Part shown: positions 1 to 12,753 of the stretch, piece by piece
Position numbering within the stretch: the stretch's first letter is position 1
How the letters are laid out: every line of letters begins with the position of its first letter
NCBI GenBank assembly: GCA_963969345.1
Contig: OZ017766.1
Location: 7,192,001 to 7,256,000, forward strand
Source: Turbatrix aceti
Taxonomy: Eukaryota; Nematoda; Chromadorea; Rhabditida; Panagrolaimidae
Direction of reading: 5' to 3'
DNA: 64,000 bases
Position numbers and translations under genes: made by a program
The notes under the pieces: model-generated
The model's input: only the letters and a program-made list of their open reading frames with translations
Told to the model about the DNA's origin: nothing
Databases searched by the model: none

Positions 1-626
1 GAGCATTCGCTTTATAGTCGCGGTACACCGCAACGTCATGCGGGCCGCGTTTGTCCATACTATACGCTGATGGACACCATAGCGCTGATTGACAGCACAC
101 CCTCTTCCCAACACAGCGGCCAAAGTGTTGTCGGGTTCTGAAATTTTCGGGTTACCCGACCCGAACCCGAACCCGAACCCGAAAATTTCGGGTAACCCGA
201 CCCGAACCCGAACTCGAACCCGAAAATTTCGGGTAACCCGACCCGAACCCGAACCCGAACCCGAAAATTTCGGGTAACCCGACCCGAACCCGAACTCGAA
301 CCCGAAAATTTCGGGTAACCCGACCCGAACCCGAACCCGAACCCGAAAATTTCGGGTAACCCGACCCGAACTCGAACTCGAACCCGAAAATTTCGGGTTA
401 CCCGACCCGAACCAAAACCCGAACCCGAAAATTTCGGGTTACCCGACCCGAAACCCGGGATTTTCGGGTCGGGTTCGGGTCGGGTCGGGTTTCGGGTCGG
501 GTAACCCGACAACACTGGACTCGAAAGCTTTAGTGTAAAAAAAAAGTCGGTGGCGGGAGGAGCTGACCTACATACGATGGCACAAAGCAGCCAATCAAAG
601 ATCCCAGAGATCAAAGACCAACTCAC
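1..626. other. Left-edge intron of unc-104
   Basis: This stretch follows the donor site of the last visible unc-104 exon (GTGAGT on the minus strand, just below 627), so it is intron. I see no exon here that continues the kinesin-3 protein. Positions 1-120 are unassigned single-copy sequence. Positions 124-517 hold a minisatellite-filled element described separately. Confidence 0.6.
124..517. repeat. CCCGAA-rich minisatellite inside a short terminal-inverted-repeat element
   Basis: A unit of 41 bp (core GAAAATTTCGGGTAACCCGA followed by CCCGAA-type hexamers) is repeated about seven times between 140 and 440, then turns into the inverted orientation at 455-505. The whole block is bounded by AGTGTTGTCGGGT at 124 and its reverse complement ACCCGACAACACT at 504-516. 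That inverted pair suggests a hAT-like MITE that has internally expanded. Flanking 8-mers do not match well, so a target duplication is not demonstrated. The hexamer is not the nematode telomere repeat TTAGGC. Confidence 0.6.
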
Positions 627-3426
627 TTGAGCTTTTCGAGGCTCCAATAATGTGTGGCGCCATTTTTGAGATCTTTGACCTGTATGGCAACGACAGTCTT
701 TGGATACGGTCGACAGGATAGATCCTCGCCGGGTGGCAGGAGATCAGGTGGCAGCGGTGAGTACATGGTATCTGTCAGCAGTACAAATTGGAATTGTACC
801 TGCTTTCTTAGCTCGACGGCAATGGCATTGGCTTCTTTGAGAAAGATTGCACAGCCCCAGAGATCGTCTCGGACAGAGGTAAATTGGTGGTAGCGCCATT
901 TGATGGCTGCTCGACGCACGATTCGCTCCTGTTCGGGTGTCCAGTGCACTTCTTCCTCGTTGACATCAGCGAGGAGAGAGGATGTCAGGAATTTTTCATT
1001 TGTACCTTCCCAGGTGGAAGATACCCCGCTGGAAATCATGCTCTGTGCCAGATCGACCTGTCTTTGGAGGGATTCAATGCGGGACTCGTACTCCTGGAAC
1101 GAAAATTATCGATAAACGAAAAATTGAACGTAAACCAACGTTGTTTTTTCTTTTGTGTTGTCTTTCGAGTTCTTCCATGTCCCGTTTGAATTGTTGCTCC
1201 ATTTCAAACAACTTTTTGTCCATTTCTTTCTTCAGGTCGATTCCTTGCTTTTCGAATAGTTCGGTTTGAGCGTATTTCCAGTCAATGGGTTCTTCTGAAA
1301 AAATGAGGTTGGTTTTTTGTATTTTTTGTCTATTATTTAGGCCTAAAAAAACTTACTGCTTGCCGCGGCCAAATTATGCCTACTCTGGCGCGCTTCGTGT
1401 GGATCGTTGTACCTGAACACGTGATTGTTGCCGAGGATAATTCGGCAGCCCGTTGTCAGTCTTGTAGGCTCAGTGACACAATTTCCATTCACAAAACACG
1501 GCGCATTGGGCTCCGGCACAAGCACGACACTGAGATCTTCGTTCACGAAGCGACAGTGTTGTTCCTGAATTTGTTGGCCAGAAAGTGGGATATCCGGTCT
1601 GTTTTCTGCATCTGGACTTCCGACTTTTGTGACTCCCTCTTTCAGGTAGTAAAGTAGGCACTCGGACATGAGAGGATCTTCGTTGAGGTTGACGAGGTGC
1701 GGCAACTTTGTCGGCGAAAAGACACCCAGCGTCGTGCCATCCTCGCTGGTTGCCAGGCCCATTTCACGGAGTTCTTCGACTCGAAGTTTTCGAATATAAT
1801 CTGTTTTCTGCAATTTTTCTTCCCACGTTTCGTTGAGCTGTGCGATGAGTTTTTCGGATGTCTTGAGCTGCTCGATGGTGTCTTCTTCGGCGGCTAGCGT
1901 GCGCGGAGCAGACACTGGCTTTCCCGCAGCGTCGAGTTGTACCCCCCGATCTGCGAGAAGAGATTTTAGTCTGAATACTTCTTCTTTGAGTTCCCGGATG
2001 AGTCTCGCATTTGGGTCTTCGTTGACTGTGGCGCGGCATACGATCTGCTTCGCTCGATCCGCGTATCGCAGAGTGCTGAGCGTTTCGTCGAAATTGATAT
2101 CCGCTGGGCTGAGTGCTGCGATCATGGCTGTTTTGCTGTTTCCGCCGAGATTTTCTCGCAGAAGCCAGGTCAGCACAGAATCTCGGTAGGGAATCACTTT
2201 TGCGCCTCCTTTTCGCTTTTTTCCGCTCTAAAATTTGAAATTCGCATATTGGTATAAAAATTTATGACAAATATCAAAAATGACAAAAATTTGATCCGCA
2301 TGGTTTTATCGCGTACTTATGTTAGCTAAATTGTACGCAATAATACCACACGGATCACATTTTTGCCATCTCGGATGATTAGGCTTAACTCACGTCTTCG
2401 GCTAGTTTTGAAATAACCAGACCCAGAGTGGTTAGACTCTTGTTGATGTTAGCGCCTTCCTTGAGTCTCTGTCCCTCGGCTCCCGTCGATGTTGCCCTTT
2501 CACTACCTGCTAAATCTACCAGTGAGATTTTAGCCACTTTTTGTGTATCAAGATTCGTCATTTCGTCATGCCTAGTTTGAGTGAGGACAATTGTGAAAAC
2601 CGCGTGCGATCTCGACGAAGTCGAGTTCATATTTGTCGCTGCCACCGTTCTGGCCTTGTTTCCCTCGTCCATGAAATTGTAGATATCCTCATACGACCTG
2701 ACAGCCAGTTTGCTGAGATCCTCGACGTAGGGTCCAAGAATGGGATGTTCACGGACTTTTAAATTCTCAAATGACGGATTGAGAAGATCCCGGACTCTTT
2801 CACAGTAAATTTCCATGTAGGAAACCTCAACGCTGTACTGTATGTTAGCGTCTACGTCCATTTCTTTTTCGATTTTTCGGAACATGTCGTTGCAGAGACG
2901 CGGTATGAGACCCATTTCTTCGGGATCGTTGGGCTTGCCCATCATCGTGTAACTCTTGCCTGATCCCGTCTGACCGTAGGCAAAGATGCACACGTTGTAG
3001 CCCTGAAATGCGTGATCCAGCATCTCGACGCCGAGTTCTTCGTAGACTTTGGACTGGGAAACAAAGTTGGCATCTTGCTTGTTGAATGACCAGTGTGAGT
3101 GATCGAAGGAAAAGTTGTAAGCCTGGTGGTGTGAGCCAGACGTCCCGCTGATTGCTGTAAAAAAACAGTGCTCGTTATTAATTACTTGAGCCAACAAAAA
3201 TAAAATTGTTGTTGTTTTTTTTTGCGGCATTTTCGCAAAACAACAACAAAATTAAGTATTTGCGGTCATTCGCATTTGTTTTTTTCATTTCTGTTTTTTT
3301 TTTGTGTTTTTTTTTTTGAAACTTACTGGTTGTGTTGCCGGTCATGCCAATGACGCATTTAGCGTCCCGCTCGATCTCGCGGCTGTTGAAGGGCCGCACG
3401 CGGACGGCAACTTTGACCGACGACAT
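627..3426 (-). CDS. unc-104: Kinesin-3 motor UNC-104/KIF1A (5' part, partial)
   Basis: Plus-end-directed motor that carries synaptic-vesicle precursors along axonal microtubules. Exons, read on the minus strand: 3426-3327, 3154-2394, 2227-1357, 1294-1140 and 1093-627; phases close and give the first 784 residues. The motor domain shows the P-loop GQTGSGKS, switch I NSTSSRSH and switch II DLAGSE. A Lys-rich loop 12 (K-loop, [10 protein letters not shown]) lies just before the VIPYRDS segment, as in the KIF1 family. A neck region, an FHA domain (exon 3, second half) and coiled coil follow, then the conserved [20 protein letters not shown] segment of the KIF1 stalk. The rest, including the PH domain, lies beyond the left edge. 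A splice acceptor near 3486 precedes the ATG and may be a trans-splice site. The fourth donor (GTTGGT) is non-consensus but keeps frame. Confidence 0.95.
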
Positions 3427-6400
3427 TGCCGCGTATCGTCGTTGACCCGGATTCCTATACTCTTATGAACGCCTGATGAAGTCCTAAAAAAAAGCAAAAC
3501 TCAAAATAGCTCAAAACTCGAACGAACGAACGGCGAAGCGAAGTGAATAAAAAATCGTCACGGAAATCCGAATGACACAGCAGCGACAACCCAGCCAGAA
3601 GGGCAGGAAGAAGGACTGTGTCCTGTCTGCCGGTTGGCTGCTGCTGCCACACTCGCCCCAGCCAGCTCGCTACTACTGACGGCGCCGTCAACGAGCCGGA
3701 AGGAGGCAATTAATTACGCGCAAACGCGAACGATGAAACATGACTGGCGGCGCAATTCAGGGGGAGTTTTCCTTTTTTTGGATGGTTTCAATGGAAAAAG
3801 AAGAAGAAAAAAAAACCCAGCTTGTTCGTCGAGATTCGTCGCGTCCTTTACTTTATTTTTTGTTCATTGCCGATGACGTGTCGTTGGTAGCCTTGAACGG
3901 CCTCGAGGCAAGAAAAACATCAAAACCATGCCCGGCCCTCCGAACGGGCCGGATGCTTTCCTCGAAACTAAGCCGGCCTCGCCGTCACGAGCTACCGCGA
4001 AAGTGAAAGCGACAAAGGCCAAGGTTAAACTAAACGACGCCACGGGGGTCAAAGTGGTATTTTGAGGAAAAAAGAGAGGATATGAAAAAAACGGATGACG
4101 CAGGCAGGAACGACGCGCATCTTAAAAAATCTTGGAAGAAAAAAGAGGAAAGCCTTGTTGCTTGCAGCTGATGCATGTGCACATGGAGTAACTCAGCTCG
4201 GCACTACTGCGTGTGCTGTTGGCCCTCTGGCGCAACGAAAGTCGATAGTAGCGAGACAAGCCGCAGCCCTGGAAAGCCGCTCTGCCACCGGCAACGGCAA
4301 CGACGAGAGAAAGGGCTGTCAAGCACTTCATCGAGCCACATCGGTGCACGCGGCTAAAAGAGGCGGAGAGGAGGGATATAGAGAGGCGGCAAAAAAGGTT
4401 TGGCTACGTCTGAAGCTGCCGGGCGCGAGCTTCTGCTCAGTCAGATTTCTTTAGGCCAACAACTATTTTTTTGGATGTACTGAAGAATGCGTGTGCCATG
4501 ATTAGACACGACAATTGGGCAGGGCAACTACAATGCACGCAGTCGAGCGTAGCGCGAATGGCCATCAACGGCCACGGGTTATGCCTTCTTCCCCCGCGAG
4601 GAGGAGACCGACGACGACGGGAGAGAGGGTGGCAGCTTTCAATTGTCCTGTCCTATCCCTCCAAAAACAGATGACGTTATTACTATTTTCGTTGCGACAA
4701 GCAGAAGCAGACAAAAAACAGTAGTGCCGTCCTTGTGTTTTTTTTATATCGGGCCGCCTCCTCTTCAAGTGGCACCACCGCACATGCCATCCAAACCAAA
4801 CCCCATCGCATACATGCAACCGGCCACGCATCTGAGAGTGACGTTTTCACGGAACGAAAACGCTTCTCATCTCCAACTTGTACACAGAAATATGTATGGA
4901 TCTCGCAGGAATAAAAGAAAGAATAAAAAACCACTTAGACCACCAGCAATGGTGAATGGCAAATCCCCGCCAGGACGAACAATGCCAAACGTCGGAAATG
5001 TGAAATAACCGGCATTCCTTTTTACGAAGCCCCAAATGAGGACATAATGACCTGCCAACCCCCTCCCCCGTGTCTCGAAAAACTTCTGCTGGATGCCGAC
5101 AGCGTGTTCATTCTCCCGGACGGCACAAAGCAGTCGTCGGTCTTTCTTAAAACAAAAAACTGTAGTCAATAGTTTCTTTCCTAATCCCGGAAAAAAATAG
5201 CCAAATCCGGTCAATAAAAGGAATTTTTCAACCGATCAATCAATTTTATATCTCCGGCCCGCAAAGTGAAAGTGAATTCATTGTAGCCAGGGAACGAGAC
5301 CCTCGGGTGCCGGACCAAGTGGCTGTTCATCCCTCCTGGATACCACATCGAAGGGGTGCGGCGTATGCTAATTTTGTGAAGTCGGGTGGGCGACTGTGAG
5401 TGATGCCATGGGAATAGATACATAGCTATGGCACACACGACGGGATCCGAGACGACACTCACTGCCCGCTGCAGATGTGGACGACGAAAAGAACGCCTAT
5501 AACAGGGCACCGAATGGCAGCTGGATGGGGGTAATCGCCGTCGACGGCAAAGCTGTGAGTTAATTTCGGTTGAACTTGCTGCGTCATGTCGGCTTGCCCT
5601 GCCCTGGTGCGGCATGCATTGCGTGGTTGGTGGAGACGAAATTGGTCGAGTTATTTTTCCGGCGAGGCGAGTCAGACGAAGCAAGGCCTGCCGACGAAGA
5701 CGAAGGAGAACGAGCGCGGCTAACCCTAACCTTATTTCGATGCATTGATTACTCAACCAACCGGCTGTCAACAGCCTTCTGCGGTCGTCGGCCGTTTGAT
5801 TCGAAAGAACAAATGAAAAAGAAAGCGAAAAAAAGGCGTCAGGCCCTGTTTTTTTTCTGGAAATCAGAGAAAAAAAATTCAGTGACAGATAAAATGCGTG
5901 ACAAAAGTCATAAATTTTCTTTGTGAAGGGTAATGTACAACTTGCGGAATGGTCTGTCTCTTGCTGTGCTTCTTTCAATCTGATTTCATTCTCGTTTCGA
6001 TGACTAACGCAAAACCACCGACAACAATCATCATTTCGATATGGCACTCTGCATGATGGCTCATAAATATAATTAAAGCAGGTTGAGTCAGATCGTAAAC
6101 AAGTCAAGGAGCACAGTGTGAAAAAAGATCATGTGCTGGGGCACCGCGATCAAAGCACTTGTTTTTTGTTTCTGGTCCTGCGAGTGGCGCGAAAGAAGCG
6201 AAGAGCAAGGAGCGCAGCAGGGCCAGGTCACTCACACATCTCCTTTGTCTGGCCAACAGCGGCGCTCTGCGTCGTCGGACTAATGTTGTAACTGCAGTTG
6301 CGGCCGAGGTCGTTACCAATGACTTCTTCTCCTTCTTCTTCTTCCGCAGTTGAACAACAGAGTTTTTCTTCCTGCCTGCGTTATCGGAAAGGAGGAGAAC

Positions 6401-7220
6401 ATCGTCATATTCTTCTTCTTTTTTTAGGGCCTGATCGCGCTATCGTCCATCTTCTATCGTCCACTTTCACCTGGGAAAGCCCTAATCTCCTGCTAGGCGA
6501 CAGCGCGATAGTCTCCCGTGCCCGATGGTATTCCATAGACGGCACGGTGTGCAGCTGCCTTTCGGGCACCTTCGCAGCGCCGCGCTCCCTCTTCCGGGAT
6601 TGACAGGCGGTCTGTTCTGCGCGGTGCGCGTCAATCTACTTCCTCGCACCTCCCTCATTCGTATTCGTCTTCTTTGCCCGTTTGTTTTCTGTTTTCTAGG
6701 CCGCGCGGGCGGCGCCAAACGTCCCATTCGCGCACTGGGACTGTGATTTTGAGTATGTTTGAATTTCGATAATAAAAATATGCAAGTCCATGACCCTGGC
6801 AGGTCATCCCTGACGTAGGTGCCTGCGAAGCTTTCTTTTTTCTGCAGCTGCAGCATGTCTTTTGCCAGGTCAGCTTGGAGATTGGTACAAAGAGATACTA
6901 AATGTATTTCGAATCATTTGTTGTTCCTTTGCTCCTGCGTGCTTTGTTTTTTTTTCTATTTCGAATTCTATCTTGCATTTCGAAAGCGTGCTGGTTCTTT
7001 GGGTGCCAGCCACCGTTTATCCTACATGAAATGTTTAGCTTTTGATTATTGCCAATTCTCGTGTTTGTCTGATTTATAATTGTGGTTGTTCATTATTTTT
7101 CAAGTGTGAATTGCCAATTTTTTTTGGTAAAACTTATCAGTTCCACCCAAATGAAAGTGAATGCAACGAACGCATATCGATATTGTCAGCTGTCAATGAT
7201 TATTTTTTTCTCTTTTTAGA
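3427..7220. other. Intergenic region between unc-104 and the Gln-rich gene
   Basis: Presumed divergent promoter region for unc-104 (-) and the Gln-rich gene (+). A minus-strand T-tract plus AG at about 3486 looks like a trans-splice or 5'-UTR acceptor for unc-104, and TTTTTAG at 7213-7219 abuts the next ATG. Open frames in between (for example 5211-6107 on the minus strand) show no domain, no codon pattern and no splice context, so I call no gene. Purine-rich and poly-T runs are frequent. Confidence 0.5.
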
Positions 7221-8063
7221 ATGAACCTCGTTCAGTCGACACCCAACCAGTCAGCAGCGGTTGCCAGCTCGCAGCAGCAGACCATCCGTGTTGTCCATTA
7301 CGCGAACCCCCGGATAATGACCCCAGCGCCCAGAATTGTATATCCCACGACGAGGTACGTCATCCGGTCTTCCAATTCAACGGCCTATGCAGTGCCCGTC
7401 ATGCCCCAGGCCCAACAACAACACCAACAACAGCAGCAGCCACAGCAGCAGCTGGCGTACACCCTGCGATGCGCAAATGACAACGGACCCGTCTACTACG
7501 CAGTCCGGACCCAGGAACCGAACAACAATTGCACCATGATTCCTCAGGTCTCACAGGGAGGTGGTTATCATTGTCAGCAGGTTCAGCAGCCTACCGTTAT
7601 CATGGTTCCCCCTCAGCGTCCAGCTTGTCGCGTGGCCAAGCGAACAATTCGACCTGCAAAGTCGTCATCGAAGAAACAGGATCACAGAATTCAGCCGCAG
7701 CAGCAACAGCAGCAACAACAGCAGCAGCAAAACGGTGCGATGATGGTTACGATTGCGGTTCCACGCCGACGTCTGCCTATTCCCCTGGAAGCCCCCGAGA
7801 TTAACCGCTTCTACAAACTATCACCCACCGAAGTACTTCCCGATCTCACGGCGAACGACGTCGATAGATATTTTTTGTCTGTTGTCGGTGAAGCACCAAA
7901 TCCAGGTCCAAATTTTACGGTGAACAATCTCAACTGCCAGACAAACGCGTTTCCGCCGGTTTTGATGCCGATGCAAAAGGTTATCAAGCGGGAACAATTT
8001 GTTCGTCCCACTGCCCCTGCAATTCGGCAGGTTAAGAATTCGAGACCGATGCAGAGGTGCTGA
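7221..8063 (+). CDS. Gln-rich protein of unknown function
   Basis: Single open frame of 280 codons, with the ATG directly behind a TTTTTAG acceptor, consistent with trans-splicing or a 5'-UTR intron. Two polyglutamine tracts (about residues 69-80 and 154-166), a basic stretch between them (about residues 134-152) and Pro/Gln-rich surroundings suggest a nuclear or RNA/transcription-associated, largely disordered protein. The C-terminal third (about residues 185-280) is less repetitive and contains a VIKRE match to the sumoylation consensus. A short NPGP tetrapeptide sits near residue 230. I do not recognise the family and assign no function. Codon pattern and isolation argue for a real gene. 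Confidence 0.7.
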   Translation: MNLVQSTPNQSAAVASSQQQTIRVVHYANPRIMTPAPRIVYPTTRYVIRSSNSTAYAVPVMPQAQQQHQQQQQPQQQLAYTLRCANDNGPVYYAVRTQEPNNNCTMIPQVSQGGGYHCQQVQQPTVIMVPPQRPACRVAKRTIRPAKSSSKKQDHRIQPQQQQQQQQQQQNGAMMVTIAVPRRRLPIPLEAPEINRFYKLSPTEVLPDLTANDVDRYFLSVVGEAPNPGPNFTVNNLNCQTNAFPPVLMPMQKVIKREQFVRPTAPAIRQVKNSRPMQRC

Positions 8064-10347
8064 TCTCGTTACTTCCTTCCTTCCTTCATTCGTCCTACGA
8101 GTATGAACCTTTCAGCACTTTCCATCTACCAGATCTTTTCAGAAACTGGTGTCTTGTTTGTTTGTTTATTTTTTTGACTGTTTATTACCCCATAGAATCA
8201 TTGTTTGTCGTGATTAGATTATTTATGGCAAAGATTTGATTAATTATTGCTCAATATTCCCTATTTCCAGGACCATTTTATTGGCATAAACCGTGTACCA
8301 TTGTATTAACCTAGCTGTCTTTTTTTTTCTTTGTGGCCGAGAGATAATCGATGGATGAATTTTTAATCGGCCGCGGATGATGCGATCTCCCGCTTGCCTG
8401 CCTTTGCGAAATCCTTTACAGCCGATCTGCCGAGTGTGCATTTATTTTTTGCAGGGAAAATGCGTTGCAGGGGTAATTAACTCATTGAATCGCGCGGATT
8501 GACGGGGCAAAGCGACATTTTCCCTAGCGAGCCATGTACATGATGCATGTGTCAATTGGGCTTGCAAGCCAAGTGTGAAGCTGAAAAAGCACTCACCGCG
8601 GCCCCTGCGTATATTTTTATGTATTTATTGTCCTTATCGATTGCTCGCTTGATGTAAGCCGCCGCGGTCGGTGCAGAAATAAATTATTTGAACTTTGGTG
8701 GCTCACTAAAAGTGATCGGACGTGATTCACAGAGGCAAAAAAAAGTGAAAGGCAGCCGTTTTGTTTTCACTTTCGTTTTCAGTTTGCACAATTGTTCGCG
8801 CGACTAATAACTGCTATAGTTCCGGTCATTTTGCATTTTTTAGAACTGCTTGCCTATTTTTCACCGGTCTTGCCTTTTGTGGACACGGACACGCAAATTA
8901 CGCAGGACTTTCTTTCACAAGCTGTCTAGTCTCACCGGTCATGTCGACAAACTGATTTTCCGGAAAACAAACCCGGGGAGTAACAATTGACGGACGCGGA
9001 CGGACGGGAAAGGATGTCGGTAAACATTGGTTTTCCGAGACTAGCTTACATCCAACCAACTACTATTAGGCGAACAGAAAGCTTTGGTTAGAGAGCGCGA
9101 GAGCATTCGTGACTCGAGCTCCCCGGGCAACGAGGACATTGTTTTTGTCGTCGCTGCTGCTGTGGTTGGAATTGCAACTGCGAGTTCGTTGTTGTTCATC
9201 GACGAGTGTCTGGGCGATGGTTAATTTCAGGACTTCTGGTCTGGTCCATTTTTTTAACTAACCACCCGCGCGGTCGTTTGCTTGCTCGCGCGATGCTCCA
9301 CTTATTTTTTTTGATCGCGCGCGAGCAGCAAAATAGTAAAGAAAAAAACTCATGACCTGCGCGACGAGGAGCAAGCTGGCTGCTGCTTGCTTCCTTCAAC
9401 AGAACCAGAATTCTTTCGCCCCGGCTTGCGTTTTCGTTGTTTTATCTCGTTGCTGAATCGAACGCGCGTATCACGAGGCTTCTATAATTATTTTTATCGC
9501 GGCAGGGCTGCTTGCTCTTTCTTTGTCTATTGTTATCATTATCACTTCATTAGGACCGGGCGCCGCTAAAAATAGTGAAGCGAGTGCCCGATCTTCGGCC
9601 CAGCCATTTTTGGAGTCGTCTGAAAATTGATCTTTTCAGCCTACGCTCGAGCCTATATTTATTTAGCGTTGCCCCGGGTTTGATTCTTACCTGGTTGATT
9701 CTTGCGCCAAACCGCAGCGTAGAGCGTTTGAATCAATGCGTTTGATTCCAGTCTCTCTTCTTGCGTGCATGCATAAAAAAACGTAAACTCTTGGACGTAT
9801 GCATAGACGCAGACGATGGCGTCACGGCTTCGTCTCAGGTGAATCAATCCTGACGCACGACCTGGCCAGGGCCTCGCCTTGGTTGCGTGTTCCGTGGATT
9901 ACGCCCAGCAGAGTCGAGAGTTTTATGCTTGCTTTTTTTCGCATGCACAACAAAAAAACTTTGAAAGGAAAAAGTTTTTCTTTGCATATTTATTTCATGG
10001 AAAAACCAAACCCACCCTACATTTTTTACCGAGTCTAACGGTTGTTCCATGTGTTTCCCAAGACCAAGAGCCCTTATTCGTGTTGCGTTTATTTTTTTCC
10101 CGCGGGTCATATGGCTTACGAGACAGCCAGCGAAGCAGCGGTGGCGGTGACTCATGCTGTCAACATCCATCCAAGTTTTTTTGACTCTGGATGACGTAAA
10201 TGAATTTGAATGACCGAACGAACCCATTTTCAGGCCATGTCCCACGGGTATTGCTGAATGTGGCATCTTTTTTTTACCATAATCAACTGATCAATCTGCT
10301 GCCACTGACTGACTTGACTGACGTGACCTGACCGGACTGTTTTGAAA
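8064..10347. other. Intergenic region, no gene recognised
   Basis: The first 200 bp are presumably 3' UTR of the Gln-rich gene. The rest is mixed AT-rich sequence with GC-richer patches around 8580-8680 and 9100-9420. Just before the next gene, 10302-10335 has a TGAC-based simple repeat. No ORF here shows a domain, and no tRNA-like element was seen. Confidence 0.5.
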
Positions 10348-12614
10348 ATGTCGTTCTGGGACTTTATCGCGTACCTCTTCACCCAGATCAAGGGTCTCGT
10401 CATTCCCGGATCACTCAAGGTAAACTGCACCCAGGTCGACAACGCGTCTTCCTGGATCCCGGATTTTGACGGTGATCAGCCTAATTCAAAGTTTTTTCTT
10501 ACACGTGAGTTTTTTTACCCACTAACAGGGAATGTTTGGAAAGTCTTCAAGAATGAAATTTTGTCTAAAGGTAGCTTTTACTATGAAAATTTTTTTCCCG
10601 TAAAATGTAGCTGCCTGAATGAAGCATTCCTGGCATTGTTACGCTTGCCGGAAATCGCGTTTTGACATTTTTGACGATTTTTGGCACGTTGTAGCTGAAA
10701 AGTTACGGCATTTCTCAAAGTCATGGTGCAAATTGATCGACGTGATTTTTGATGGAGAATCTGAGAAAAATATAAAAATATAAGGTTATCATCTTGAAAA
10801 ATGCCGAAAATTAAATTTAAAAAATGTCGCATTGGCAACATTTGTTTCGGCATTTTTCAAGATGATAACCCCGTATTTTTATATTTTTCTCAGATTTTCA
10901 ATCAAAAATCAAGTCGATCAATTTGTACTCTGGCTTTGGAAACGCCGTATTTTTTTAGCTACAACGTGCCAAAAATCGTCAAAATAACAAAAACGCGATT
11001 CTCGAGAAGCGTAACTCAGCCAGTAAATGCCTCAGGCAGCTACATTTTTCAGTAAAAACTTTTCATAGTAAAAGCTACATTTTGACTGAATAACATGAAG
11101 AATTTATAAAACATTGTTCAATGACACATTTTTTGTAAAATCGTTTTCTTGTGATTACAAAACCCTATTTTTAAATTTTTTAGACCTGTCAAGCGCCCAG
11201 CTCTGTCTGCTGGTGATAGGCAGCGTCTCGACGCTGACAGTCTTCGCCCTGGGAGCAGCCCAGGCCGTAGCCGTGTGCCGATTTGTGTCCACCAAAAAAT
11301 GGCGCAAGCTGCTCCTGGTCCTAGCATTCCTCTTCCCGGGCTCAGCGGGCCTGGCCCTGACGGGAATGTACATTCCGCGCGCTGCGACGGTCAACGCTTC
11401 GCTCAGCCTCTTTGTCTTCATCGTCGCCATCGCTGCCCTCATCCGGCTGTGCAAGAGCCTGACCCGGTCGTGGGACAGCCTCGCAGCGCACCTCGAAGCC
11501 AAGCGCCGGAGTATTTCGGTCCGGAATCCTCCCTTCTGCTGCATTCTGCCCTGTCTACCCTCGCTCGTACCTACGACGCGAAACCTTCGCATGCTCGAAC
11601 TCGCTGTGCTCCAGGCGCCCTTTGTCCGGGGTCTCGTGATCGTGACGCAGATCGTCGCATTGGCTGAATACCGGGAAGACGCCATTCTCTGGCTTCAGAT
11701 CTGCGATGCGGCAACCCTAGTTTCACTGCTGCTCCTCGTTTTTGGCTTCCATACGCTTTCGAGGGCTGCTGAGGTTTGTTCTGATGCTTTTTGCATTGCG
11801 CCACATTTTTAAATTTAAACTATTTTTGTTTCAGGACACACTGAAGAAGTACTCGTACACCGCGCTCTTTCGACTCGTCGATTTGGGACTACTTTTTTCA
11901 TCCGCACAGGAACCGCTTATTTTTGAAAATGTCTTTGTCCGGTTTGGAGCCATTGGATGCACTTCTACGCTACTGCCGCACGATCAGGCTAGGTGTAAGT
12001 TTTTTTTAGCAATTTTTTTGGATGATCCGGCAGAGTACCGAAATTGGGCTTTTGCATTTTTGATGATTTTTAGCACGTTGTAGCTAAAAAAACTACGGCA
12101 TTTCCAAAACCATGATTCATATTTATTGATGGACGTGATTTTTGATAGAGAATATGAGAAAAATGTAAAAATATAGGGATGTCACTTGAAAAATGCCGAA
12201 ACAATGTGACCGTTTTTTAAATACGATTTTACGGCATTTTTCAAGGTGATAACCCTATATTTTTTTATTTTTCTTGGATTCGCCATCAAAAATCACGTCG
12301 ATCAAAAAGTACATACCTTGGCTTTGGAAATGCGGTAGTTTTTTAGCTACAACATGCCAAAAATCATAAAAAAATGACAAATTGAAATTTATCAAAATTT
12401 CAATTTTAAAAAAAATTCTAAATTAACTGATTTCCTCAATCCAAAATATTTTTCAGTCATCTGCAATTTCGTGATCATCATCGAGCTCCTGGCCCTCTCA
12501 ATCCTTGCGTGCCTCTTCATCCGACCCGCGACCAACGACTTCTTCGACCGCCATCCCAGCCACGCAAATACGCGACACGACGACAGCCAGGAGATCCTCA
12601 TCTACGACGAATAG
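10348..12614 (+). CDS. Organic solute transporter alpha-like membrane protein (SLC51A/OSTA family)
   Basis: Exons 10348-10504, 11184-11773, 11835-11994 and 12457-12614; phases close to give 354 residues. The protein is multi-spanning (hydrophobic segments such as LCLLVIGSVSTLTVFALGAA and LLLVLAFLFPGSAGLALTG). It carries the cysteine cluster CCILPCLP followed by a basic turn and an LAVLQAPFVRG helix, which is characteristic of the Solute_trans_a family. Family members move bile-acid or steroid-like organic anions across the plasma membrane, vertebrate OST-alpha doing so with a beta partner; the substrate here is unknown. The ATG at 10348 is chosen because the upstream in-frame TTG is not a plausible start. 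Introns 1 and 3 each contain a fold-back repeat. The gene converges on the C6-domain gene with only 139 bp between stop codons. Confidence 0.88.
10571..11078. repeat. Fold-back element, family PAL1 (OSTA intron 1)
   Basis: About 508 bp of two long imperfect inverted arms. It begins GTAGCTTTTACTATGAAAA and ends with the reverse complement. The arms share the core GCCAAAAATCGTCAAAA / CATTTCCAAAG / TTGATCGACGTGATTTTTGAT and meet at a short centre flanked by AAAATGCCGAAA. The same element recurs at least nine times in this window, making it a high-copy MITE-like family capable of forming long hairpins. Confidence 0.85.
12015..12400. repeat. Fold-back element, family PAL1 (OSTA intron 3)
   Basis: A shorter, diverged copy of the PAL1 fold-back, with arms meeting near 12200. 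Core segments AGCACGTTGTAGCTAAAAA and its complement, plus the CACGTCGATCAA motif, are recognisable. It lies wholly inside the third intron. Confidence 0.75.
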
Positions 12615-12753
12615 TAGCCCGGGTAGACAGACGCCAAACCAGACGCCATTGACTCACTTTATTATTATTATACATTCGATGCTCACGTACCCTGCATACT
12701 GAAATCAATCAATCCTTCGTGTTACAAATAAACTTTTCCTTCTACGTAAATAT

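Noticed and set aside
140..510. Telomeric or CRISPR-like repeats
   Set aside because: The unit is not TTAGGC, there are no unique spacers, and this is a nuclear eukaryotic locus.
60..647. 195-codon frame rich in Phe-Gly-Ser/Arg-Val repeats
   Set aside because: It is the translation of the 41-bp minisatellite inside an unc-104 intron.
5211..6107. 298-codon minus-strand frame upstream of unc-104
   Set aside because: No domain, irregular composition and no splice context. Likely chance.
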